From Stieleria sp. JC731 (lineage in GTDB: Bacteria; Planctomycetota; Planctomycetia; Pirellulales; Pirellulaceae), in NCBI RefSeq assembly GCF_020966635.1, contig NZ_JAJKFQ010000001.1, positions 124,001 to 188,000 of the forward strand: 64,000 nt of DNA, in the 5' to 3' direction. Below the pieces are notes generated by a model that did not search any database, was not told the origin of the DNA, and saw only the letters and a list, made by a program, of their open reading frames with translations. Both the position numbers and the translations under genes were made by a program. Positions 1 through 9,326 of the stretch are shown piece after piece (within the stretch, counting starts at the first letter, position 1; the number at the start of each line of letters is the position of its first letter).

Positions 1-1
1 C

Positions 2-442
2 TTTCCATTCATCATGTGTGGTTGGATCAATTGCACGCTCGAAGGTGGCGCGGCCGGTTTGGGCTACAGCTTGCTAGGAACCTTTGTCGGCATGATGTTG
101 TTGCTGGTTCTTCGCAATGTTGGCGGCATGGGCGGCGGTGATGTGAAACTGCTGATGGGTGTCGGAGCTTGGTTGGGAACCGTCGTTACCTTGTATGCCT
201 TTGCCGCGACCGCAATCGTCGGCGGGATTATGGCAGTTGTCATGGTTTGGAAGAGCGGTGAGTGGACAAAGCACTACGCCCAAGGCATGCAAATTTTGGA
301 AGAATGGAAAACAATTCGTAAGCCATCGGAGCTATCGAAGATCGCCCGTGAGCGAAAGCCGACCATGTATCTTCTCCCATACGGAATTCCCATGGCAATC
401 GGCTCAATTCTCTATTTTGCCTACGCGGGAATGTTGGTCTGA
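2..442 (+). CDS. cpaA: Prepilin peptidase, A24 family (TadV/CpaA-like), 5' truncated
   Basis: This is the C-terminal part of a membrane aspartyl protease that processes Flp-type prepilins at the cytoplasmic face of the inner membrane. The reading frame is open to the window edge (F-P-F-I before the first Met at 14), so the true start lies outside. The motif GGMGGGDVKLL is the A24 signature GxGDxK, with the catalytic Asp. Hydrophobic stretches surround it (LLGTFVGMMLLLVL, VTLYAFAATAIVGGIM and a final segment near the C-terminus). It lies upstream of cpaB, cpaC and cpaE on the same strand, which supports the Tad assignment. The other catalytic Asp expected upstream cannot be checked here. Confidence 0.85.
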   Translation, partial: FPFIMCGWINCTLEGGAAGLGYSLLGTFVGMMLLLVLRNVGGMGGGDVKLLMGVGAWLGTVVTLYAFAATAIVGGIMAVVMVWKSGEWTKHYAQGMQILEEWKTIRKPSELSKIARERKPTMYLLPYGIPMAIGSILYFAYAGMLV

Positions 443-721
443 ACGTAGGCTCAGAAGTCCGCATCCGGACACCAGAAAAACCGCCCAATTAAGGGGTTGG
501 TTGATGGTTTCCGGGTGCTGTTACTGGCAGGCCTTGCGGATTGGGAAGGGTGTGTCAGACAGGCGGTTCTGAACCGTTGCAGCGATCTTAGGCCTGCAAT
601 TCTTGCTGTTGTAGGCGGTGGCCTCCGGATACCGAGTGAAAAGAGCGGGTCGGAAGCTTCCTTCCAGCTACGTCCTCCTCACCCGAAACGTCTATTCCCT
701 GGTCCAGCACCAGTTCGAGCC

Positions 722-1759
722 ATGCGAAACAAATCACTTTTCCTGTTGCTTGCCGGAATCTGCGGCACTATTGCGGCCGTCGGGGTCGGACAGTGGATGC
801 AGGCCCAGAACGGTAACACCCAAATACAGATGGCTGAGATCCTGGTTACCACCCAGGCCATCAATGCTGAAGAGCAGATCACGCCGGACAAATTGCGTTT
901 GGAACAATGGCCTGCTGACCGGATTCCTGCGGGTGCATCAGCGGATTTGACACAGTTCGAAAATCGTTTTGCAAAGGTGCCGCTTTATGAAGGCGAACCA
1001 ATGCTTGACGTCAAATTGATGAACGAAGTTGAGGATAAGGTTGTTCCGCAAGGGTATTCCGTCGTCTCACTTGAAGCCGGACGCGATGGAACGGTCAACT
1101 TGGTTAGCCCTGGCGACCGAGTAGATATTCGTGGGTTCTTCACCAAAGGCGAGTTCTTCCCGCGAGACACCGCGCTGGATGTGTTGACCGGAGTGAAGGT
1201 TTACGGCATCGACGGAATCACGAAGTTCGACGAGGAGACACCTCGTCCGCGAAACGCACGCAACATTCAAATGCTGATTCGCCGAGCTGACGTAGACGCC
1301 TTCGACTTCGCCAAAAAGCTTGGCGAGATTTCACTCTCTCTCGGCAGCCCCGCTGCTGACGAAGGACGACTGAAAGACGGTGAGATGAGCGAGTCCGCGA
1401 AAAAGTTCTTGCAGGATTTGCAAGAGCGTCGCGATGAGCAAGAGCGACTACGCAAGCTTGCCGAGCAAGACCAAACCGACAAAGACGATAGCGAACCGGC
1501 ACCCGTCAAATCCAACGGAAAGAAGGTCATCCACACGATGATCAAAATGGAAGGTGGACGCTTGGTTCAATACGAATGGCTGGAAGGTGAATCGCTGCCA
1601 CGAATCAGTGGTGAGCTGAATCCGACTGGCGATGCGGCAACCGAATCCGCATCGAAAACCGATAACGACGATACACAAACGACCGCCGGCGGGGACGACT
1701 TCCTCCGTGGTGCCGACAGCCCGTTTTTCGCCCCGACAACGGGAGAAGCTGGCGAATAG
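722..1759 (+). CDS. cpaB: Flp pilus assembly protein CpaB (RcpC), SAF domain
   Basis: This periplasmic accessory of the Tad secretion system is thought to act with the secretin. I chose the ATG at 722 (345 aa) because it begins with a typical signal anchor, MRNKSLFLLLAGICGTIAAV. The open frame continues upstream to 497, but that part has no family resemblance. Residues about 35-100 form the SAF/CpaB domain (ILVTTQAINAEEQITPDKL, then EGEPMLDVKL), followed by the RcpC-like core with VSLEAGRDGTVNLVSPGDRVDI. The C-terminal third is charged and low in complexity (QERRDEQERLRKLAEQ, then a T/D/E-rich tail), longer than in classical CpaB. About 280 bp separate it from the peptidase gene, with no gene seen between. 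No clear Shine-Dalgarno sequence precedes it. Confidence 0.88.
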   Translation: MRNKSLFLLLAGICGTIAAVGVGQWMQAQNGNTQIQMAEILVTTQAINAEEQITPDKLRLEQWPADRIPAGASADLTQFENRFAKVPLYEGEPMLDVKLMNEVEDKVVPQGYSVVSLEAGRDGTVNLVSPGDRVDIRGFFTKGEFFPRDTALDVLTGVKVYGIDGITKFDEETPRPRNARNIQMLIRRADVDAFDFAKKLGEISLSLGSPAADEGRLKDGEMSESAKKFLQDLQERRDEQERLRKLAEQDQTDKDDSEPAPVKSNGKKVIHTMIKMEGGRLVQYEWLEGESLPRISGELNPTGDAATESASKTDNDDTQTTAGGDDFLRGADSPFFAPTTGEAGE

Positions 1760-1928
1760 TGCCCGTCTTCGTTTGATGTAAAGATAAATTAGAGTGCTCT
1801 GCGGTCCTCGCGCCGCGAGCTTGACCCAAACTTTTTAACCCGACGTTACTCGCAACGAACTGAAACGAAACGGACGTCTTCGTACTTTGGGATTTCCCAA
1901 ATACCAGTTCTGCAAGGATGCATCTGCG

Positions 1929-3506
1929 ATGGAAATGTTCCGATTTGCGGTCCGCCCCGCCGCGCTAAAAATAATCGCTCTTCTCTCGGCGACTTGTTTC
2001 GCCTCGGGCGCCGGAGCTCAGGAAGCTGAGTCAACAACATTGACTTCGGCGATGACGGCTGGTGCGGTTAACCACACCATCACCCGTCCCCTTGAGCAGA
2101 TGCAGATGCTGGTCAAGTCCAGCTCCATTCTGACTCTGGAAGCAAAGATTCCTCGCTTCCAAGTGCACAACGAGGAAGTCTTGGGTGCGACACCGATCTC
2201 GCAGAATCAGCTGCAGATCTTTGCGAAGACCCCAGGGACGACCGCAATCAACCTTTGGGATACCGCTGACAAGCAATACACGGTGAATATCACCGTTATT
2301 GCGGATGCTCGTGAAATCGAAGGCATCCTTTCGGCTCAGTTGCCACTGGCAACCCTGAAGGTCATGCCCATCAACGCGTCGGCGATCGTTTCCGGATACG
2401 TCACAAGCGTTGATGATGTCGACCGTGCCATCGCGATTGTCGAACAGTACTATCCAACGGTCGTTAACAACATCCGCGTGATCGGTGTCCAACAGGTTTT
2501 GTTGCACACCCGAATCATGGAAGTCTCGCGTACCAAGCTGCGTGAACTTGGTGTCGACATTTCATGGACCGACCAAACTCGGTTTGCATCAAGTGCGCCA
2601 CTGGCGATTACCCAAAGCGATGCGACGAACGTCTTCAGTGGTGAAGAGTTTTTGACGCTGATTAACGCTTTGCGTCAACAAGACCTGATCAAATACCTGG
2701 CCGAACCCACCGTCGTTGCGACCCATGGTCGACCTGCACGTTTCACCGTCGGTGGTAAGGTTCCTTACACGGTTCCATCGGGCAACGGACAGGTTACGGT
2801 CGCCTACGAAGAGTACGGCACCTCGGTTGACTTTCTGCCTTTCGTCGTCGGCCCCGGCCGGATTCGTTTGGAAGTTCGACCTGAAGTTAAAGAACCAGAC
2901 GACACACGTGCGATCATCGTTGGTAACACAAACGTGACTGCCTTTAGTCAGCGTTACGTCGAAACCGCGGTTGAGCTTCAGGCTGGACAGACTTTCGCGA
3001 TTGCGGGTTTGTTGCAAAGCCGTACAGAAGCGACCACGCACATGACGCCAATCTTGGGTGAGTTGCCAGCGATCGGAATGTTCTTCCGAAATGTTCGCGA
3101 ACAACGCAACGACGTTGAACTGTTGATGACGGTGACTCCTGAGCTAGTCGACGCGATGGATCCCCATCAAGTCCCACGTGGAGGCCCAGGTTTGAACAGT
3201 GCCTCGCCTAACGATCACGATCTGTACTACAACGGTCACATCGAAGTTCCCAATCTGCTTGGCGGAGACGGATGCTCGATGGAATCGGATCCAGGTCGAT
3301 CGGCAAGCGAAAGCCTAATCCATAGCAACGTGATGCAGCATGGTGCAATGATGCCACGCGGCAACCTTTCGTCACCTGAATTGATGGGAATGCCCACCGG
3401 GGCCACCATCACCGACAGCAACCTTCCGCAAGGTGCAGTCATCCCAGGTGACCAACCAAAGGTCGTCGGTGACGGTGTTGTGGTAAGCACCCCCGAGGGC
3501 TACTGA
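1929..3506 (+). CDS. cpaC: Flp pilus outer-membrane secretin CpaC (RcpA)
   Basis: This is the outer-membrane secretin through which the Flp pilus or Tad substrate leaves the cell. The ATG at 1929 (525 aa) gives a clean signal peptide (ALKIIALLSATCFASGAGAQ); the frame opens earlier, at 1887. Next come a pilus/BON-like N-domain (residues about 40-190) with VMPINASAIVSGYVTSVDD, and the secretin core (about 190-410) with VGGKVPYTVPSGNGQVTV, GTSVDFLPFVVGPGRIRLEV and AGQTFAIAGLLQSR. The tail (about 430-525) is Pro/Gly/Met-rich and probably not part of the channel. It lies between cpaB and cpaE, as in other tad loci. A perfect 11-bp hairpin follows its stop codon. Confidence 0.93.
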   Translation: MEMFRFAVRPAALKIIALLSATCFASGAGAQEAESTTLTSAMTAGAVNHTITRPLEQMQMLVKSSSILTLEAKIPRFQVHNEEVLGATPISQNQLQIFAKTPGTTAINLWDTADKQYTVNITVIADAREIEGILSAQLPLATLKVMPINASAIVSGYVTSVDDVDRAIAIVEQYYPTVVNNIRVIGVQQVLLHTRIMEVSRTKLRELGVDISWTDQTRFASSAPLAITQSDATNVFSGEEFLTLINALRQQDLIKYLAEPTVVATHGRPARFTVGGKVPYTVPSGNGQVTVAYEEYGTSVDFLPFVVGPGRIRLEVRPEVKEPDDTRAIIVGNTNVTAFSQRYVETAVELQAGQTFAIAGLLQSRTEATTHMTPILGELPAIGMFFRNVREQRNDVELLMTVTPELVDAMDPHQVPRGGPGLNSASPNDHDLYYNGHIEVPNLLGGDGCSMESDPGRSASESLIHSNVMQHGAMMPRGNLSSPELMGMPTGATITDSNLPQGAVIPGDQPKVVGDGVVVSTPEGY

Positions 3507-3523
3507 TTGCCCAGGGCTGTGAC

Positions 3524-3553
3524 GTGGCATCGATCTCCCGCGATCGATGCCAC
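3524..3553 (+). promoter_or_regulatory. Perfect 11-bp hairpin between cpaC and cpaE
   Basis: The arms at 3524-3534 (gtggcatcgat) and 3543-3553 (atcgatgccac) are exactly complementary around an 8-nt loop. No T-run follows, so it is not a classic intrinsic terminator. It may be a 3'-end stabiliser, an attenuator that lowers cpaE expression, or a protein-binding palindrome. Confidence 0.55.
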
Positions 3554-3631
3554 ACGATTGCCGGATTTGCGAAACGAGTATAAGCCCGGCATTGATGAAG
3601 GAATTGAAATGATCCATCGGGTGAATCTGCT

Positions 3632-4846
3632 ATGACAAATGTGCTAAGAATCGCGTTGGTTGACCCCAATGACGATACACGTGAATCACTCAAAGGCATG
3701 CTGTTGAGCATGGATACAGTCTGGCTTGAAGCCGACTGTTCACGCTATGAGTTTTTCCCGGACATCATCGAGCAGACCGCACCCGATGTCGGTGTGATAT
3801 CGCTCGATAACGACAACGAAAAAGCGATCCGGCTGATCACCAGATTGGCTGGCGACTCGCCTGAAACGGTTTTGTTGGCGGCGAGTGAAAGCACCGACGG
3901 ACATCTGATTCTTCAGACGATTCGTGCAGGGGCACGAGAATTTCTTACCTTGCCGATGTCGCACGAAGATCTTTCTGCGGCCTTGGGGCGTGTTAGCCAA
4001 CAGAAGTTCGGCAGTAGCGAGGGCGGGGCTCGTGGCTGTGAAGTGATCGCGATTGCAGGGGCGACCGGTGGTGTCGGTACGACCAGTACCGCTGTGAACC
4101 TTGGCTGTATCTTTGCGGCTGACAATCGAAATAGCGTCGCACTTTTGGACTTGGATTTGGCACTGGGCGATGCCGACGTCTTTTTAGATGCGATCCCCGA
4201 TTACACCCTTGCTGATGTCGTGCAGAATGTCTCGCGACTTGATATCCAGCTGCTAAAGCAGTCGTTGACCAAACACTCAAGCGGTCTTTATCTGCTGCCA
4301 CGCCCGGTTGAGCTTCACGACACTCAGGGAATCACCGACGAAAGCCTTCGGAAAGTGATCGGCCTGTTGAAGGCAACCTTTACGCACTTGGTGATCGACC
4401 TTTCAAAGACCTACAGCCCTGTGGATATGGCGGCAATCGAAGCCGCGTCTCAGGTGCTGTTGATTACGCAATTGGATTTACCATGTTTGCGTAACGTCGT
4501 TCGACTGATGATGAGTTTCGAAGAGATCGACGGGCTACAGGACAAAGTCGAAATCGTGGTCAACCGAGCCGGTTTGGAGTCGGGCCAGATCAGCTTGAAG
4601 AAGGCAAAGGAAACGCTGGGACGCGAGATCTATGCGTTGTTGCCCAACGACTATCGAACGATGGTTGAGGTTCGCAATAACGGTGTACCACTGATAAACC
4701 AGGCACCAAAGTCCGCGATCACACAAGCGATGAAGGATCTAGCTGGCAAGCTGATGGGCGAAGAAGGGGCTGGCCAGCCAACCGAAGGCTCCAAGTCTTC
4801 GGAAAGCAAATGGAAAATGTTCTGGCCGGGATCCGCAAAATCCTAG
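3632..4846 (+). CDS. cpaE: Pilus localisation ATPase CpaE (TadZ): pseudo-receiver plus MinD-like domain
   Basis: TadZ/CpaE proteins are MinD/ParA-like ATPases that place the Tad apparatus at a cell pole. Residues 1-125 form a response-regulator-like domain (RIALVDPNDDTRESLKGML, then PDVGVISLDNDN). The usual conserved Lys near its end is missing: the segment reads FLTLPMSHEDL. Residues about 135-390 form the ATPase, with the deviant Walker A GATGGVGTTSTAVNLG, in which both canonical lysines are replaced by Thr. VALLDLDLALGDADVFLD is the switch region. It follows cpaC and is closed by a strong terminator. The C-terminus ends in a polar, Ser-rich tail. The start ATG at 3632 fits the receiver domain. 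Confidence 0.88.
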   Translation: MTNVLRIALVDPNDDTRESLKGMLLSMDTVWLEADCSRYEFFPDIIEQTAPDVGVISLDNDNEKAIRLITRLAGDSPETVLLAASESTDGHLILQTIRAGAREFLTLPMSHEDLSAALGRVSQQKFGSSEGGARGCEVIAIAGATGGVGTTSTAVNLGCIFAADNRNSVALLDLDLALGDADVFLDAIPDYTLADVVQNVSRLDIQLLKQSLTKHSSGLYLLPRPVELHDTQGITDESLRKVIGLLKATFTHLVIDLSKTYSPVDMAAIEAASQVLLITQLDLPCLRNVVRLMMSFEEIDGLQDKVEIVVNRAGLESGQISLKKAKETLGREIYALLPNDYRTMVEVRNNGVPLINQAPKSAITQAMKDLAGKLMGEEGAGQPTEGSKSSESKWKMFWPGSAKS

Positions 4847-4918
4847 TCGTTGCCAAACCCCAGTCGTCTGGGTGATCAGCCTTCGGGGCGATCTTCTGTC
4901 TGACGCGAATGAAAATCG

Positions 4919-4955
4919 AAAACGCCGCGGGATGTAATTTCCTCGCGGCGTTTTT
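4919..4955 (+). terminator. Rho-independent terminator after cpaE
   Basis: The stem aaaacgccgcg (4919-4929) pairs with cgcggcgtttt (4944-4954) across a 14-nt loop. The T-rich run ttttt-g-tttt follows. It lies 73 bp after the cpaE stop and separates the first tad block from the next gene. Confidence 0.9.
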
Positions 4956-5125
4956 GTTTTGGCCACTGGGGGCGCTCGCCAAACCGATGAAAGCCCAAAC
5001 GCTGCGTGCCGGAAATACCTGTGCCACGCCCTTCGGTTATAGTGTGGGACTCTAATATGCGAACAGCAACGCCAGTTCGCAGTTCGAGTATCCCCGCCTC
5101 GCCCTCCTTTTGCATTTGATTGCCA

Positions 5126-8100
5126 ATGCGATCTCTCCCCGCCTTGCTCATCGTTTCTCTGACGCTTTGTCATGCCTTTGCACAGCAGCCGAATTTACCG
5201 TCGACAGATGCGGAATCGGTTCCCGAAAACTTGCAAGATGATCAGTTGGTTGCTTGGTGCATCGTCCCCTTCGATGCAAAAAAACGTAACCCTGCCGAGC
5301 GTGCGGCGATGCTACAAGGCCTAGGGCTAAAGCGAGTTGCCTACGATTGGCGAGCCGAACACGTCGCCGAATTTGAAACGGAAATCCTGGAGTATCAAAA
5401 ACACGGAATCGAGTATTTCGCATTTTGGGGCGCTCACCCAAAGGCATTTCAGCTTTTCGAAAAGTACGGTCTACATCCTCAGATTTGGCAGACGCTCCCA
5501 TCCCCGGCGGTCGAAGGCCAAGCGGCGAAGGTCGCTGCGGCATCGAAGGCTTTGTTGCCTTTGGTTGAACAGACACGTCAGGCAAAGTGTCAGCTCGGAC
5601 TGTACAACCATGGCGGTTGGGGTGGTGAACCGGAAAACATGGTTGCGGTCTGCGAATACCTTCGCACCCATCACGATGCGGACCATGTGGGGATTGTTTA
5701 CAACTTGCATCATGGTCATGGGCATTTAGATACCTTTGCCAAGTCCCTTCAGTTGATGAAGCCCTACCTGCTGTGTTTCAACTTGAACGGCATGGTGGCC
5801 GAAGGTGACCAGCACGGGAAGAAGATCTTACCGCTCGGCGAAGGTGATGCCGAACTGCGATTGATCACTGATCTTGTCGAATCTGGATACCAAGGTCCGG
5901 TTGGGATCATCGGGCATACACAAGACGACGTTGAACAACGTTTGCAAGACAATTTAGATGGTCTGCACTGGTTGTTGCCTCAACTGTCTGGCGAGGCTCC
6001 TGGACCAAGGCCTTCGCTGCGGACCTATCAGCGTCCTCAAGCCAAACCGGTTTTGTCGAAACCGACTGACGCGGATCAGTCCAGCTATATCGCGCCAGAG
6101 TATTCCAGTGAGCTTGTTCAGACGATTTCAAATCTCGCGAACAAGACCGGCGATCGGCAACAAGGATTGATCGCGTTTGGGAACGCCAAAGCGGCTTGTG
6201 TCTCCTGCCACCGCATCGGTGATTATGGAGGAACCGTTGGTCCCGATCTGACAACAGTTGGGAAGCAACGTTCGACGGCTGAAATTGTGGAATCTGTTTT
6301 ATGGCCCAGTCGGCTGATTGCCAAAGAGTACGTCGCACACGCGATCTTGGATGACTCCGGGAATACGTTTCAAGGCTATGTGGTTAGCGAAGATGATCAG
6401 CTGCTGGTGTTAAGAGACGGGAATGGTAAAGAGCGGAACGTTGAAATCCAGATCGATGAGATCGAAGCGCGTCGCGAAATCGGGACGTTGATGCCCGACA
6501 ATCTTGCCGCGACGATGACGAAGTCAGACTTCATTGACATGGTGCGATTCTTGAAGTCATTGGGAACTTCCGAAAGCCTTGATGCCGACGTCATCGATTC
6601 GGTGATGTCTCATGCACAAGGTCATGCCCATACGCCGGAAGAGTTCCCCTACGATCGAGCTCCTTTGAATCCTGAACTGCATCCTGATTGGACGGAGCAG
6701 GTCAATCGCGATCGCGTCTACGACTTTTACTCCAAGCAAGCCGATTACTTCAGGCAACAGTCCATTGTTCCGTCATTGCTGGCTGAGTATCCGGGGCTTG
6801 ATGGTGGATCCTTGGGTCATTGGGGCAACCAGAACGATTCCGTCTGGGCAGATGGTCGATGGAACCAAACTGAATTGGGGTCAATGATCGCGGGCATCTT
6901 TCGCGATGGCAAGCAAACCATTGCGCGTTCGGTCTGTGTCGATCTGGGTGGGCCTAAAAGTACTGCCGTTTGCTTTAATCCCGAGTCACTGACTTTTGTT
7001 GCCGGCTGGGAAAACGATGGCAAAGACACCTCCAAAGGTTTTGTCGGTTTCTCGGATCATCGTCATGGTTTCTTGTCCGGTATCGCGCCCAACGGAAAGC
7101 TTATAGCGTTACCCAAACAATCACCTCCGGCAAACGCGGATTACAAAGGCTTTTATCGTTTCGGCGACCGAGTCTTGTTTGCATACGAAGCCGACTCCAT
7201 CAAGTATCTTGTCGAGGCGCGATTGGCTGATGGTGAAGTCCTGATCGATGCAACAAAGTGGGCAGAGCATCCGCTGGCAGGCAGACTTTCAAATGCGCCT
7301 CGTCAGTGGCCGGCAACGCTGGAAACGGAAGTCATTCTCGGAGAGCAAAAGCCATACGCGATCGATTCGATTGAATTGCCTTGGGAGAATCCCTTCAAGG
7401 CTTTGTTTTTCTGCGGAGGCCACGGCTTTCTTCCAGACGGTTCGGCGCTCGTTTGTACGATGCATGGTGACGTTTGGAAAGTTAGTGGCTTCGAGTATCC
7501 GTCCAAACATGCAACCTGGAGTCGATTTGCTTCTGGTCTTCACCATCCTCAGGGTATGGTGATCGATCAGGATGGTATCTTCGTTTTATGTCGCGACCAG
7601 GTCACACGGTTACATGATTTAAACGAAGACGGCGAAGCTGATTTCTACGAGTGCTTTAGCAACGCGTACGAAACGTCACCTGCAGGTCATGACTTCATTT
7701 GTGGATTGCAACGAGATCGTGACGGTTACTTTTACCTAGCATCCGGCAACCAAGGCATCGTCCGTTTGTCGCCCGATGGGCAGCGTGCCGAAGTCATTGC
7801 GACCGGATTTCGAAATCCCGATGGGTTAGGAGTATTACCTGATGGAACGGTAACGGTCCCGTGTTCAGAAGGGTCGTGGACACCATCGTCGATGGTTTGT
7901 GCCTTTAAGCCAGTCGAGCCATTTGCTGGTGCCGGCAAAGATATACCGCATTTCGGATATCGCGGTCCGATAAACGATCAGTCGCCTTCACTGCCATTGG
8001 TGTATCTGCCACGCGGGATTGATAACTCCAGTGGTGGGCAAACTTATGTGTCGAGCAATCGCTGGGGCCCACTGGATGATCAGGTGCTGCATTTCTCCTT

Positions 8101-9151
8101 CGGGACAGGTACCTACTATCTACTGCTTCGTGATGAGGTGTCCGGTCAGGTGCAAGGTGCGGCCGTGCCACTGCCAGGTGAATTTGCTTCGGGTGCTCAC
8201 CGAGCCAAGTTCAACCCACATGACGGGCAGTTGTATGTCAGCGGAATGCAAGGCTGGGGGTCTTATACGCCTGATGATGGGAGCTTTTCACGAGTTCGTT
8301 ACACCGGTGATCAGGTTCAGATGCCAGTGGGATTTCACGTGCATCGCAATGGGGTAGCAATTCAGTTTGCTCAGACTCTAGATGCCGAATTCTGTCACGA
8401 GCCCGGCAATCACTTTGTTCAGGCTTGGAATTATCGGTACAGCTCTGCATACGGATCGCCCGAATTCTCAACGCGTCACCTTGGGGTTCGAGGGCACGAC
8501 ACGCTAGCGATCAAATCGGCAAGCATTTTGGACGATGGCAAGACTTTGTTTCTTGAGTTGCCGGAGCTTCAACCGGTGAATCAATTGCATATGCGTGTTC
8601 AGTCGTCTGCAGGTGGCTTCCATGACTTGTTCGCAACGGTGCATGCTCTTGATGAAGACCGTACTGATATCCCAGGGTATGTTTCGTCTTCAAAGAAAGT
8701 GAATCCGCACCCAATCGTTTTGGACATGGCGATGGTGACACGGAGCGTTCCCAATCCCTATCAAAAGAAGATCAACAATGCACGGAAAGTCGTTATAGAA
8801 ACGGCAACCAACTTGTCTTATCGCACGCGTCACTTTCGTGTTCGTCCGGGCGAGGCGATCGCATTAACACTGCGCAATCCGGATGTGGTTCCACATAATT
8901 GGGCGTTGGTCAAACCAGATGCACTTGAACGGATCGGGGGAATGGCCGATCGGTTGATTTCCGATCCAGACGCCTCGCTCCGGCACTACGTTCCCGACAG
9001 TGAAGACGTCCTGGCCTATACCGATGTAGTGGTGCCACGCGACGAGTTCACCGTTTATTTCCGAGCACCCAAACAGCCGGGAAGGTATCCGTACCTTTGT
9101 ACCTTTCCGGGGCACTGGAAAGTCATGAATGGCGAGATGATCGTCGAATAG
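5126..9151 (+). CDS. Exported fusion: sugar-isomerase-like, c-type haem, propeller-like and blue-copper domains
   Basis: This 1341-aa protein is probably periplasmic. The ATG at 5126 gives the signal peptide MRSLPALLIVSLTLCHAFAQ; the frame also opens with a TTG at 5120. Residues about 30-290 resemble a xylose-isomerase-type TIM barrel (KHGIEYFAFWGAHPKAFQLF; GPVGIIGHTQDDVEQRL). The motif CVSCH at about residue 358 is a covalent haem site, followed by GTVGPDLTTVG and a possible Met ligand in GTLMPDNLAATM; this resembles planctomycete/verrucomicrobial haem-binding domains. A long middle part (about 510-1100) resembles DUF6797 and a membrane-bound-dehydrogenase-type beta-propeller (SGLHHPQGMVIDQDGIFVL, GFRNPDGLGVLPDGTVTV). 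The C-terminus (about 1225-1341) is a cupredoxin with all four type-1 copper ligands: His in PHNWAL, then Cys, His and Met in CTFPGHWKVM. The substrate is unknown; redox chemistry on a carbohydrate is an inference. Confidence 0.8.
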   Translation: MRSLPALLIVSLTLCHAFAQQPNLPSTDAESVPENLQDDQLVAWCIVPFDAKKRNPAERAAMLQGLGLKRVAYDWRAEHVAEFETEILEYQKHGIEYFAFWGAHPKAFQLFEKYGLHPQIWQTLPSPAVEGQAAKVAAASKALLPLVEQTRQAKCQLGLYNHGGWGGEPENMVAVCEYLRTHHDADHVGIVYNLHHGHGHLDTFAKSLQLMKPYLLCFNLNGMVAEGDQHGKKILPLGEGDAELRLITDLVESGYQGPVGIIGHTQDDVEQRLQDNLDGLHWLLPQLSGEAPGPRPSLRTYQRPQAKPVLSKPTDADQSSYIAPEYSSELVQTISNLANKTGDRQQGLIAFGNAKAACVSCHRIGDYGGTVGPDLTTVGKQRSTAEIVESVLWPSRLIAKEYVAHAILDDSGNTFQGYVVSEDDQLLVLRDGNGKERNVEIQIDEIEARREIGTLMPDNLAATMTKSDFIDMVRFLKSLGTSESLDADVIDSVMSHAQGHAHTPEEFPYDRAPLNPELHPDWTEQVNRDRVYDFYSKQADYFRQQSIVPSLLAEYPGLDGGSLGHWGNQNDSVWADGRWNQTELGSMIAGIFRDGKQTIARSVCVDLGGPKSTAVCFNPESLTFVAGWENDGKDTSKGFVGFSDHRHGFLSGIAPNGKLIALPKQSPPANADYKGFYRFGDRVLFAYEADSIKYLVEARLADGEVLIDATKWAEHPLAGRLSNAPRQWPATLETEVILGEQKPYAIDSIELPWENPFKALFFCGGHGFLPDGSALVCTMHGDVWKVSGFEYPSKHATWSRFASGLHHPQGMVIDQDGIFVLCRDQVTRLHDLNEDGEADFYECFSNAYETSPAGHDFICGLQRDRDGYFYLASGNQGIVRLSPDGQRAEVIATGFRNPDGLGVLPDGTVTVPCSEGSWTPSSMVCAFKPVEPFAGAGKDIPHFGYRGPINDQSPSLPLVYLPRGIDNSSGGQTYVSSNRWGPLDDQVLHFSFGTGTYYLLLRDEVSGQVQGAAVPLPGEFASGAHRAKFNPHDGQLYVSGMQGWGSYTPDDGSFSRVRYTGDQVQMPVGFHVHRNGVAIQFAQTLDAEFCHEPGNHFVQAWNYRYSSAYGSPEFSTRHLGVRGHDTLAIKSASILDDGKTLFLELPELQPVNQLHMRVQSSAGGFHDLFATVHALDEDRTDIPGYVSSSKKVNPHPIVLDMAMVTRSVPNPYQKKINNARKVVIETATNLSYRTRHFRVRPGEAIALTLRNPDVVPHNWALVKPDALERIGGMADRLISDPDASLRHYVPDSEDVLAYTDVVVPRDEFTVYFRAPKQPGRYPYLCTFPGHWKVMNGEMIVE

Positions 9152-9326
9152 TATCACTGTGCCGATTGGCGGGTTTACGAGGGTGTCTGGTGACCATTGA
9201 TGGTGCCGCTGAGACACATTTCGTGGACGAGGAAGAGATTGCCGTTTAGCCTGAACTGACCGGCAAATGGGGGAACTTTGATGTCCGCCAACCGTCAAAA
9301 GCTGACGCCTTCGCAATCGGTACCAG

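Noticed and set aside
497-721. N-terminal extension of CpaB to 497
   Set aside because: The added 75 residues have no family resemblance, and the ATG at 722 gives a normal signal anchor.
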